From the NCBI GenBank assembly GCA_012513395.1, contig JAAZCH010000063.1:1-5727 (forward strand): DNA of 5,727 nucleotides, in the 5' to 3' direction. Positions 1 through 5,727 of this stretch are shown here, piece by piece (position 1 is the stretch's first letter; each line of letters begins with the position of its first letter). Origin of the DNA: Tissierellia bacterium. Lineage in GTDB: Bacteria; Bacillota_A; Clostridia; Tissierellales; Peptoniphilaceae. Made by a program: the position numbers and the translations under genes. The notes below the pieces were generated by a model that ran no database searches, had not been told where the DNA came from, and saw only the letters and a program-made list of their open reading frames with translations.

Positions 1-258
1 ATCATCAATAACTCTAGAAGAGTTGTAGCTACAGAAATTATGGCAGCATGCCAAGCTATAGACTTCAGAGCAGACGAAGGATTTAAACTTGGAGTAGGAA
101 CACAAGCTGCATACGACCTAGTAAGAGAAAATATAGACTTCTTAGAATTCGATAAAGACGTAGAACTATATGACGAGTTAGAAATAGCTACAGATTTATT
201 AGAAGATGGAAGCCTACTAGATGTAGTAGAAGCAGTTGTACAATTAGATTTACAATAA
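1..258 (+). CDS. hutH: Histidine ammonia-lyase, C-terminal part (partial, 5' end outside window)
   Basis: The reading frame is open from the first base, so the gene enters from the left; the ATG at 40 is an internal Met, not the start. The visible 85 residues match the C-terminal helical end of the aromatic amino acid lyase family: an N-S-R-R-V-V segment, then AACQAIDFRADEGFKLGVGT, then AAYDLVRENIDFLEFDKDVE and a final acidic helix. This order (AACQ-x-ID-R, TxAAYDxVR, FLExD) is typical of histidine ammonia-lyase, a cytoplasmic enzyme that deaminates L-histidine to urocanate in the first step of histidine degradation. The catalytic MIO triad (Ala-Ser-Gly) lies upstream of the window and cannot be checked, so another lyase or aminomutase of the same family is possible. 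No further hut gene follows on this strand; a hairpin comes directly after the stop. Confidence 0.85.
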   Translation: MINNSRRVVATEIMAACQAIDFRADEGFKLGVGTQAAYDLVRENIDFLEFDKDVELYDELEIATDLLEDGSLLDVVEAVVQLDLQ

Positions 259-270
259 AATATTAAATAG

Positions 271-315
271 ATATAGATTCACGCTATTCTCAAGAGATAT
301 AGTGTGAATCTATAT
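271..315 (+). terminator. Long hairpin after hutH, probable terminator
   Basis: The arms 271-287 and 299-315 pair over 17 positions with one G-T wobble (ATATAGATTCACGCTAT against ATAGTGTGAATCTATAT), and the loop TCTCAAGAGAT can pair further. It begins 12 bases after the hutH stop. The downstream stretch is U-rich but broken (TATTATCTATCTTTA), so it is weaker than a textbook intrinsic terminator; the hairpin could also protect the 3' end of the transcript. Confidence 0.65.
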
Positions 316-345
316 TATTATCTATCTTTAAAAATTTCCAATGAA

Positions 346-375
346 TTTCTAAGTTATACAATGAGGAGGTATAAT
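346..375 (+). promoter_or_regulatory. Putative sigma-A promoter for the M14 peptidase gene
   Basis: A perfect -10 hexamer TATAAT lies at 370-375. The best -35 at a suitable distance is TTTCTA (346-351, 18 bases upstream), which matches TTGACA poorly. Initiation near base 382 would give a 5' leader of about 24 nucleotides carrying the AAAGGAG site just before the proposed start at 406. The purine-rich AGGAGG immediately before the -10 resembles a ribosome binding site but has no usable start codon after it. This is inferred from hexamer match and position only. Confidence 0.45.
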
Positions 376-391
376 TTTTACAAATAAATTT

Positions 392-398
392 AAAGGAG
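392..398 (+). promoter_or_regulatory. Ribosome binding site that decides the peptidase start
   Basis: AAAGGAG at 392-398 is a strong Shine-Dalgarno sequence. Seven bases downstream is ATA (406), the first codon of a run encoding a Lys-Lys-Arg n-region and a hydrophobic core. An in-frame TAA at 391-393 rules out any start further upstream. The conventional in-frame starts, TTG at 439 and ATG at 445, are about 40 bases or more from this site and have no good site of their own. Confidence 0.7.
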
Positions 399-405
399 AT
401 ACAAA

Positions 406-1830
406 ATAAAAAAACGAATATTATCATTAGTTTTAGCATTGTTAATGTTATTACAATTATCACCTATTGCATACGCTAAAGACAATCACGATTTGGATTT
501 TAAAGAAAGACACACTTTGGAACAAATTGAAAAATCTTTAAATTCATTGGCGAAAACTTATCCAGAAATTACAGATTTATTTTCAATAGGTTCTTCCTGG
601 CAAGAAAATGAAATATGGTGTTTGAAAATTACTACCAAAAATAAAGACGATGATAAAAAAACTGGAATCGCTGTAATTGCAAATATCCACGGTGGGGAAC
701 AAGAATCTGCCGAATCAGCTCTTTATACTGCAATAGAACTGTGCAAAGAATATAAGAATACAAAAGAAGGCAAAAAGAGATTGGACGATTACATAATTTA
801 CGTTATCCCTGTTATGAATCCTGACGGATACATACAGTCATTCGTATATAACAATAGACCAAATCTCAGACCTACGGATCATAATGGAGACGGAATCGTA
901 TTCAGCGACCCTTATACAGATATAAACGGCGACGGTGTAATTTCAGTAGTCTATAAGGGCAAAGCAGATACCCTTGAAGATGCTAGAGAAAAAATTGGAA
1001 TGGAAAGTCCAGATTGGGATAAAAATGGAAAACTTGGAGATGACCCAAGAACAAGTGGTATAGATTTAAACAGAACATTTAATTACCAATATTCCAGATA
1101 TGACATAGAAACAGATCCTAAGTACAATCCAGATTCTAAATTTGTCTTAGGAAATAACTCTTGGTCCACAAATGGAGCAGGAAAAGCTGCTGGAAGTGAG
1201 CCAGAAGTAAAAGCTGTTCAAAAATTCTTCGCAAAATATCCAGTTGATGCTATGACCACAATTCATACAGGAATCCAATGCGTATTATATCCATGGTGTT
1301 TTAGACAATATGACCCAAATAATCCACTAGACGCACAAATACCTCATATGAAAGATGTTTCCAAGGAAATGGCAGACATTATGACCAAGGAAACAGGTAG
1401 AAATTTCTACACTATGCAATCTCACTCAGACTATCCAACATCTGCTGAAATGATAGATTATAGCTACGGTAGGCATAAAATAAATTCATATACAGTAGAA
1501 GTATATGCTCCAGGAAAATCTGATCCTAATGCTAAGGAAGTTTTCGACCGCTCAAAATGGAATGATGATGTACCTGAAGAGAAGTGGGTTTTCTATAGCC
1601 ATGACGAAGTAAAATCAGTTCTTAAATTAGACCCAGAAGCTCTGGAATTGAAAAAGGACGAAGGATTATGGTTTAGAAATACTTCAAGAGCCCAAATGGC
1701 AGGAAAAGCTCCTGTAGACCAAGACATTATGGTTAAAGGATGCTACGAGGCTATAAAATATATGATTAATAGTGAAAAACCAGGTGGAAATGACAATTAT
1801 TTTCTACCAAGATATTTAAAAACTAAATAA
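406..1830 (+). CDS. Secreted M14-family zinc carboxypeptidase, apparent ATA start
   Basis: A 474-residue exported metallopeptidase when read from ATA at 406. Residues 1-24 form a signal peptide: KKR at 2-4, a Leu-rich core, and AYA-K at the probable signal peptidase I site after residue 24. No lipobox is present. All M14 catalytic elements are visible: zinc ligands H95 and E98 in HGGE, NPDGY at 138-142, N222/R223 in DLNRTF for binding the substrate C-terminus, the third zinc ligand H287 in TTIHTG, and the general-base glutamate E365 in YTVEVYAPG. Between NPDG and DLNR are three Asp/Asn/Gly-rich loops (from about 158, 172 and 203) resembling calcium-binding DxDxDG loops; similar inserts occur in some bacterial M14 proteins. 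It probably trims peptides or cell-wall peptides outside the membrane; the substrate is unknown. The start is chosen because ATA has the ribosome binding site and completes the signal peptide. Starting at TTG 439 would remove the basic n-region. If ATA is a mutated ATG, expression may be poor. The gene is monocistronic. Confidence 0.88.
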   Translation: MKKRILSLVLALLMLLQLSPIAYAKDNHDLDFKERHTLEQIEKSLNSLAKTYPEITDLFSIGSSWQENEIWCLKITTKNKDDDKKTGIAVIANIHGGEQESAESALYTAIELCKEYKNTKEGKKRLDDYIIYVIPVMNPDGYIQSFVYNNRPNLRPTDHNGDGIVFSDPYTDINGDGVISVVYKGKADTLEDAREKIGMESPDWDKNGKLGDDPRTSGIDLNRTFNYQYSRYDIETDPKYNPDSKFVLGNNSWSTNGAGKAAGSEPEVKAVQKFFAKYPVDAMTTIHTGIQCVLYPWCFRQYDPNNPLDAQIPHMKDVSKEMADIMTKETGRNFYTMQSHSDYPTSAEMIDYSYGRHKINSYTVEVYAPGKSDPNAKEVFDRSKWNDDVPEEKWVFYSHDEVKSVLKLDPEALELKKDEGLWFRNTSRAQMAGKAPVDQDIMVKGCYEAIKYMINSEKPGGNDNYFLPRYLKTK

Positions 1831-1884
1831 GTTTAATTTTACACTACCCGGAAATATATTAGAAATCATTAGCTAAAATAATAT

Positions 1885-1918
1885 AAAATAGTGTTGTTCA
1901 ATTGAGCAACACTATTTT
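1885..1918. terminator. Bidirectional terminator between convergent genes
   Basis: The arms 1885-1899 and 1904-1918 pair over 15 positions (core AATAGTGTTG against CAACACTATT, one G-U wobble) around an AATT loop. The plus strand reads into TTTTTA. The minus strand reads into TTTTATATTATTTT. It lies 54 bases after the peptidase stop and 27 bases beyond the lipoprotein stop, so it can serve both converging transcripts. Confidence 0.8.
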
Positions 1919-1945
1919 TATATTATAAATACTATCTACAATTTT

Positions 1946-2911
1946 TTATTTGAAAGCCTCATTTACATAATCATCAGCTTTTCTTAATATTTCTTCGTCT
2001 ATAACAAAATCGTTATTTTCAATATCGTCCACATAATTTTTTAGAATTTTACCCGTCGTCGTATCTTCCAATTGGGCTGCTTTTTTAAAGTCTTCCAAAA
2101 CTTCAGGAATAATTTTTCCATCTTCAAAATCGGATATGGGAGTATTGGGTAATCCTTCCATATATCCACGGAGTTTTAGCCTATATTCTTTAACCATCTC
2201 TTCTCGTCTAAGTCCATCTTGATAGTCTGTCAAATATTTTTCCGTCTCCACAATCCTATTTCTCAAATCTTCCAAAGAAATTACTCTTCCCCCATCAGAA
2301 AATGGATACTCTTTTGAATCCATGGCTTTGATTTCAAGATATTTTCCCAGCTCTTGGGATATATATTCATTGTAACCAGCTAAGCTCTCATAATCAACCA
2401 AGGGATAAAAGGCTCCTTCTACATTAATTAATTTGTAGTGAGTGGCAAATAGTTCCTTTACGAGATTTTTAAGTTCCTCATTTTGAATCTCGTCAACTTT
2501 TTCTTCGGAGAAATATCTGCTCGTTCCTTCAATATTCATAAGCTCCATATCAGGATCTCTTTGGAAAAGTTCATTCATATGGATTTCCAATTCTCTATTT
2601 AATTCTGTCTCTAGGGAGTTTATCCAGCCTGTAGCAGTGGGTTCATCTACATTAGAAATGTTTTCATCGATAAATTCCACTAACTCTAGGGTGTTTTCCT
2701 TTGTATTGTACAATTCATCAAATTTTTTATCCAATTCTCTCGAAGCTGAATTCTCGTCTTCAGTTTCTTCAACGGGAGTCTCTTCATCTACTACAACAGT
2801 TTCATCTTCTTCTACGACAACGTCCTCTGGATCCTTTTCCGTTTTCTTCCCACACCCAAAAAATATCATTGATAGTCCTAGTATTAGGATTAATATTTTA
2901 TATTTTTTCAT
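1946..2911 (-). CDS. Lipoprotein of unknown function with acidic linker
   Basis: I do not recognise the family. The 321-residue protein starts with a short lipoprotein signal peptide: KKY n-region, hydrophobic core IL-rich to residue 18, and FFGC with Cys20 as the lipidated residue (Phe at -3 is less usual than Leu but acceptable). The mature protein should be anchored to the outer face of the membrane. Residues 21-55 are a low-complexity linker of Glu, Asp, Val and Thr with only a few Lys near the anchor, probably a flexible spacer. From about 58 to the end the sequence is charged, lacks further membrane segments or Cys, and looks mostly helical; the most distinctive stretch is around 165-215 (EGAFYPLVDYESLAGY, later YPFSDGGR). 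No catalytic motif is evident. The start ATG has GGAGGT (2918-2923) six bases upstream. It has its own promoter and converges on the peptidase gene. A sensor, binding or cell-surface role is possible but unproven. Confidence 0.8.
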   Translation of the reverse strand: MKKYKILILILGLSMIFFGCGKKTEKDPEDVVVEEDETVVVDEETPVEETEDENSASRELDKKFDELYNTKENTLELVEFIDENISNVDEPTATGWINSLETELNRELEIHMNELFQRDPDMELMNIEGTSRYFSEEKVDEIQNEELKNLVKELFATHYKLINVEGAFYPLVDYESLAGYNEYISQELGKYLEIKAMDSKEYPFSDGGRVISLEDLRNRIVETEKYLTDYQDGLRREEMVKEYRLKLRGYMEGLPNTPISDFEDGKIIPEVLEDFKKAAQLEDTTTGKILKNYVDDIENNDFVIDEEILRKADDYVNEAFK

Positions 2912-2928
2912 ATCTTTACCTCCGGTTT

Positions 2929-2959
2929 ATTATATACCCAAATTTTTTAGAACTTTCAA
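2929..2959 (-). promoter_or_regulatory. Putative promoter of the lipoprotein gene
   Basis: Read on the minus strand, TTGAAA (2954-2959) is a good -35. It is followed 17 bases later by TATATA (2931-2936), or 19 bases later by TATAAT (2929-2934), which overlap. It lies between the Feo operon terminator and the gene. Initiation would fall near 2922-2924, at or just before the GGAGGT site, giving an unusually short 5' leader. Confidence 0.55.
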
Positions 2960-2962
2960 TCA

Positions 2963-3010
2963 TAAAAAAAGTCTCCAAATTCATTTTGAATTCGAAGACT
3001 CTTTTTTTCT
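2963..3010 (-). terminator. Intrinsic terminator of the feo operon
   Basis: The arms 2970-2983 and 2987-3000 pair over 14 positions with two mismatches around a TTT loop. On the minus strand the stem is followed by seven T residues (complement of 2963-2969). The flanking A-run and T-run can extend the stem, so it could also stop plus-strand transcription. It starts 24 bases after the stop of the small Cys-rich gene and closes the operon before the lipoprotein promoter. Confidence 0.8.
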
Positions 3011-3024
3011 AAATTAAATCGTCT

Positions 3025-3168
3025 CTATTGATGTACTTTTTCAGAGCTACATTTTCCTGCTGCAGGACATCCGCTACAGCTATGACATCCTCCTTTGGAT
3101 TTGAATGTAGACTTAGCTGCAAAAGCTACTGCAATTCCAATTATTCCTATAATTATTATATCAATCAT
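3025..3168 (-). CDS. FeoB-associated Cys-rich membrane protein
   Basis: A small gene of 47 residues. The N-terminus is one hydrophobic segment (residues 2-18, beginning MIDIIIIGIIGIAVAFA) followed by a basic stretch (K19, K23, K25) and a Cys cluster: C28, C31, C34 and C40 in CHSCSGCPAAGKC. This matches the FeoB-associated Cys-rich family (also annotated as virus attachment p12-like), which is found next to feoB in many Bacillota. The ATG has AAGGTG (3174-3179) five bases upstream, overlapping the feoB stop TAA, and the gap to feoB is only nine bases, so translation is probably coupled. The protein likely sits in the membrane near FeoB. Its Cys residues could bind Fe2+ or another metal or act in redox, but its role is not established. 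An operon terminator follows. Confidence 0.88.
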   Translation of the reverse strand: MIDIIIIGIIGIAVAFAAKSTFKSKGGCHSCSGCPAAGKCSSEKVHQ

Positions 3169-3177
3169 TTTATCACC

Positions 3178-5319
3178 TTATGATACTGCTCTTTCTGTTA
3201 CAAAATCATCTTCTAGTTTTCTCTTAGGTCTAAACATCAAGAATAAATAAACTGCCAAAATTACCATAGCTACAAAGGTCCATGCATTTACTGGTTGTCC
3301 GTCTATTATTACTCTTGCGAATTGATAAACCATTAGAGTTGAGGTATATGAAAATGCCATAATATAACCTATTGCAAATCTAAACCACTTCTTGCTACCC
3401 ATCTCTTGTTTGATAGCTCCTACAGCTGCAAAACAAGGAATTGTAAATTGGTTAAAGAACATAAATCCTAGCATTGATGCAGTAGTGAAATTCTCTCTTA
3501 CAAAAGTGCTAAGAGCTCCTGAACCTGCTTCTACTTCTCCTAAGTTTGCTAAAACTCCAAAGGTAGAAACTACTACTTCTTTTGCAATCAATCCTAAAAT
3601 AGTTGCAACAGTTGGAATCCAATGTCCAAATCCAAGGGGTGCAAATATCCAAGCTATTTTTTCTCCAATAAAGGAAAGTATGGATTGAGATGAAGCTTCT
3701 TCAAAAGCTGCGAATTCTCCGCTTACACTGATATTTTGTAAAAACCAAATTGCCACAGTCGCAAGTAAAATTACCGTTCCAGCTTTTACAATAAAGTCTT
3801 TACATCTAACCCAAGTAGCCTTTATAACATTTTTTGCACTTGGCGTATGATATTCAGGAAGTTCCATTACAAATGGTGCAGGATCTCCTTCAAACATTCT
3901 AGTCTTTTTCAAAATAACACCTGAAACGACAACAGCTGCGATTCCACCAAAATACCAAATAGGTCCAAACCAAAACGCTCCGCCGAATACTGCTGCAAAC
4001 ATGGCAATAATATCTGTCTTAGCACCACATGGCATCATAGATGCTACTGTGATAGTCATTCTTCTATCTCGGTCATTTTCTATAGTTCTCGTGCCTATAA
4101 TTCCTGGAACTGAACAACCTGTACCGATTAAAATTGGAATAAAGCTCTTTCCACTTAAGCCAAATCTTCTAAACACCTTGTCCAAGATAAATGCAATCCT
4201 AGCCATATATCCTATATCTTCTAAGATAGCGATAAATAAAAACAATGTAGCAATGATTGGTAAGAATCCTAAAACTCCACCGACACCGCCGATTATTCCA
4301 TCGACTACAAGGGATACTATCCATTCAGATGTGCCTGCATTTTCTAATAGTGTTTGAACTCCACCCCCCACTATATCTCCAAAGAAATCGTCATTGACCC
4401 AGTCGGTGATACCGCCGCCTACTACGCTTATAGAAATATAATAAATCGCAAAAATTATTACAGCAAATATTGGAAGTGCCAAAAATCTATTGGTAACTAT
4501 CCTGTCAATTTTGTCGGAAGTGGTAAGACCTTTTCTACCTTTTTTTACGACTTGAGAAGTAACTCCGGTGACGAAGTTATATCTTTCATCAGTTATGATA
4601 CCTTCTCCATCATCGTCAAAGCTTTCTTCTGCTTCTTCAATTACTCTATCGATTTCAGCTTTTTCAGATTCATTTAATTTTACGTCTATTTTAGAATCTG
4701 ACTCAAAAAGTTTTATAGCAATCCAGCGTTTAGATTTTTCGTCTACTTTGCCATGGATTGTATTTTCAATTATTTGTATATAGTCTTCCACTTCAGGAGA
4801 AAATGCTTTTATCTCTTCGTATTTTCCTTGTTCTTTGGAAGCTTCTACTGCAACCTCGATGAGTTTGTCCAAATTTTCATTTCGCAATGCAGAAATTTCC
4901 ACTACTTTACAATTAAGTAGCCTTTCCAATTTTTGCGTATCGATTTTATCTCCGTATTTTCTCACCACGTCCATCATATTCAACGCTATGATAAGAGGTA
5001 TTCCAAGCTCAGAAAGCTGAGTGGATAAATATAAGTTTCTTTCTATGTTTGAAGCATCTACTACGTTAATGATTGCGTCTGGTCTTTCATTTAATAAGTA
5101 ATCTCTCGCCACCACTTCTTCAAGAGTGTATGGTGATAGGGAATAAATCCCTGGTAAGTCCGTAAACTCTATGTTTTTATTTTTTTTGTAATTTCCGCCC
5201 TTTTTTTCTACCGTAACTCCAGGCCAGTTTCCCACGTACTGATGGGAGCCAGTGAGTTCGTTAAAAAGTGTGGTCTTTCCACTATTGGGATTTCCGGCTA
5301 GTGCTATTGTTACTTTCAT
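3178..5319 (-). CDS. feoB: Ferrous iron transporter FeoB
   Basis: A full-length FeoB (713 residues), the inner-membrane Fe2+ permease with a cytoplasmic GTPase. The G domain shows G1 GNPNSGKTT (9-17), the G2 threonine T36 in PGVTVEK, G3 DLPG (54-57), G4 NMMD (114-117) and G5 SAL (143-145). A helical, acidic segment (about 170-260) corresponds to the GDI-like linker. The membrane part runs from about 278 to 696 and contains two gate regions: GTGCSVPGIIGTR (399-411, Cys402) and FTIPCFAA (625-632, Cys629), plus MMPCGAK (428-434, Cys431). These correspond to the conserved Cys positions of known FeoB proteins. The C-terminus is a short charged tail. The ATG directly follows the feoA TAA (TAAATG), with AGGGGAG (5325-5331) inside the feoA end, so translation is coupled. 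No frameshift or missing motif was seen. It imports ferrous iron under anoxic or reducing conditions. Confidence 0.97.
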   Translation of the reverse strand: MKVTIALAGNPNSGKTTLFNELTGSHQYVGNWPGVTVEKKGGNYKKNKNIEFTDLPGIYSLSPYTLEEVVARDYLLNERPDAIINVVDASNIERNLYLSTQLSELGIPLIIALNMMDVVRKYGDKIDTQKLERLLNCKVVEISALRNENLDKLIEVAVEASKEQGKYEEIKAFSPEVEDYIQIIENTIHGKVDEKSKRWIAIKLFESDSKIDVKLNESEKAEIDRVIEEAEESFDDDGEGIITDERYNFVTGVTSQVVKKGRKGLTTSDKIDRIVTNRFLALPIFAVIIFAIYYISISVVGGGITDWVNDDFFGDIVGGGVQTLLENAGTSEWIVSLVVDGIIGGVGGVLGFLPIIATLFLFIAILEDIGYMARIAFILDKVFRRFGLSGKSFIPILIGTGCSVPGIIGTRTIENDRDRRMTITVASMMPCGAKTDIIAMFAAVFGGAFWFGPIWYFGGIAAVVVSGVILKKTRMFEGDPAPFVMELPEYHTPSAKNVIKATWVRCKDFIVKAGTVILLATVAIWFLQNISVSGEFAAFEEASSQSILSFIGEKIAWIFAPLGFGHWIPTVATILGLIAKEVVVSTFGVLANLGEVEAGSGALSTFVRENFTTASMLGFMFFNQFTIPCFAAVGAIKQEMGSKKWFRFAIGYIMAFSYTSTLMVYQFARVIIDGQPVNAWTFVAMVILAVYLFLMFRPKRKLEDDFVTERAVS

Positions 5320-5568
5320 TTACTCTCCCCTTATTTCTTCTACTTCTATCAAAGAAGCATCATCACGTCTCAAGCTCAATTCATAATTTCTAACATTTAT
5401 TTGAATGGGATCTCCCAGTGGCGCTACTTTTCTAACGTAAATTTCCGCACCCTTGGTAATGCCCATGTCCATAATTCTTCTTTTTAAGGCACCCTCGCCT
5501 AAAAGCTTTTTCACCGTAACGGTTTCGCCTATTTGGGCATCCTTTAGTGTACGTGTGGGTAAGGTCAT
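5320..5568 (-). CDS. feoA: FeoA family protein (second of a tandem pair)
   Basis: An 82-residue cytoplasmic protein of the usual FeoA length, with one SH3-like beta-barrel domain. The family pattern is clear: an N-terminal strand with IGETVTVKKL, then LKRRIMDMGITKGAEIYV (28-45), the central APLGDPIQINV (49-59) and a final RNYELSLRRDDASLIEV (60-76). FeoA is thought to bind FeoB and support Fe2+ transport, perhaps by acting on its GTPase domain. The start ATG has GGAGGAG (5575-5581) six bases upstream, and this site directly follows the stop of the upstream FeoA gene. Its own stop abuts the feoB ATG. The double FeoA arrangement before feoB is common in anaerobic Bacillota. Confidence 0.95.
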   Translation of the reverse strand: MTLPTRTLKDAQIGETVTVKKLLGEGALKRRIMDMGITKGAEIYVRKVAPLGDPIQINVRNYELSLRRDDASLIEVEEIRGE

Positions 5569-5581
5569 GGTTTACTCCTCC

Positions 5582-5727
5582 TTACGCTGCATCCAGCACC
5601 ATTATTTTATTGGCCATTGATTTGCTGATGGCCACACGGCAGCCCTTTACATTTACAATTAAATTGCCCCCCAGCTCATGTACAATATAAATATTTTCGC
5701 CAGGTACAAAGCCAAGCTGTTCAATAA
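5582..5727 (-). CDS. FeoA-domain protein, C-terminal part (partial, first of the tandem pair)
   Basis: The frame is open to the right edge on the minus strand, so the N-terminus is outside the window. The 47 complete residues read IEQLGFVPGENIYIVHE near the edge, then GGNLIVNVKGCRVAISKSM, ending LDAA. This matches the second half of the FeoA SH3-like fold (LGFxPG, then LIVNV, then RVAI), in the shorter form often encoded first in clostridial feo operons. The sequence differs clearly from the downstream FeoA, so this is a paralogue rather than a recent duplicate. It uses more G/C-rich codons (CTG, GGC, GCC, GTG) than its neighbours. The stop is followed at once by the ribosome binding site of the next feoA. 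Confidence 0.88.
   Translation of the reverse strand, partial: IEQLGFVPGENIYIVHELGGNLIVNVKGCRVAISKSMANKIMVLDAA

Noticed and set aside
361..387. A tiny leader reading frame (ATG AGG AGG ... TAA, eight residues) upstream of the peptidase
   Set aside because: It overlaps the TATAAT box, has no ribosome binding site, and would probably not be within the transcript if the promoter call is right.
364..409. A second Shine-Dalgarno-like AGGAGG followed by a 12-codon frame from ATA 371
   Set aside because: The spacing to the possible start is one base, no conventional start exists, and the frame ends at once; the purine run is more likely incidental next to the -10 box.
865..980. DxNxDG motifs as evidence for a dockerin (cellulosome) module
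   Set aside because: They lie inside the M14 catalytic domain between NPDG and DLNR, not as a C-terminal paired 22-residue duplication.
2637..3017. Plus-strand open frame rich in Ser and Thr
   Set aside because: It is the antisense image of the Glu/Asp/Val-rich linker of the lipoprotein (GAA/GAT read backwards gives TTC/ATC and Ser frames) and has no ribosome binding site.
3392..5020. Several plus-strand open frames opposite feoB
   Set aside because: They are shadows of the full-length, well-conserved feoB frame, with no family resemblance or ribosome binding sites.
5569..5727. Search for an iron-responsive operator (Fur or DtxR type) for the feo operon
   Set aside because: The visible bases are coding sequence of the first FeoA plus a 13-base junction; the operon promoter lies outside the window.
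1..5727. CRISPR arrays, insertion sequences, tRNA or rRNA genes, riboswitches
   Set aside because: No direct repeat arrays, transposase-like frames, terminal inverted repeats or recognisable structured RNA were seen on either strand by eye.

Overview
The window is AT-rich (roughly two thirds A+T), with strong AAGGAG/GGAGG ribosome binding sites, short intergenic gaps and hairpin terminators. Codons are mostly A/T-ending. Together with a Gram-positive type signal peptide, a lipoprotein, a tandem-FeoA Feo operon and a histidine-degrading enzyme, this suggests a low-GC Bacillota member, probably an amino-acid-fermenting anaerobe of the Clostridia/Tissierellia kind. The genus cannot be fixed from the sequence.

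Layout: (1) Bases 1-258 (+) are the 3' end of a histidine ammonia-lyase gene (hutH), followed by a long hairpin (271-315). (2) A promoter-like stretch and a good ribosome binding site lead into a secreted M14 zinc carboxypeptidase gene (406-1830, +). Its natural start appears to be ATA rather than ATG/GTG/TTG, because only that start gives a complete signal peptide. (3) A hairpin (1885-1918) separates it from a convergent gene for an acidic-linker lipoprotein of unknown function (1946-2911, -), which has its own promoter. (4) From 3025 to the right edge lies a minus-strand ferrous iron uptake operon, in transcription order: a partial first feoA (5582-5727), a second feoA (5320-5568), feoB (3178-5319) and a 47-residue Cys-rich FeoB-associated membrane protein (3025-3168). 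It ends in a hairpin at 2970-3000.

The operon genes are packed tightly. The feoA stop abuts the feoB ATG, and the ribosome binding sites of the second feoA and of the small Cys-rich gene abut or overlap the preceding stop codons, which points to coupled translation. Its promoter and any Fur/DtxR-type operator lie beyond the right edge. The hutH, peptidase and lipoprotein genes are separate units with no visible functional link to iron uptake. Nothing here looks like a new multi-gene system. The points most worth a second look are the ATA start, the Ca-loop-like insert in the peptidase, the orphan lipoprotein and the small Cys-rich gene.
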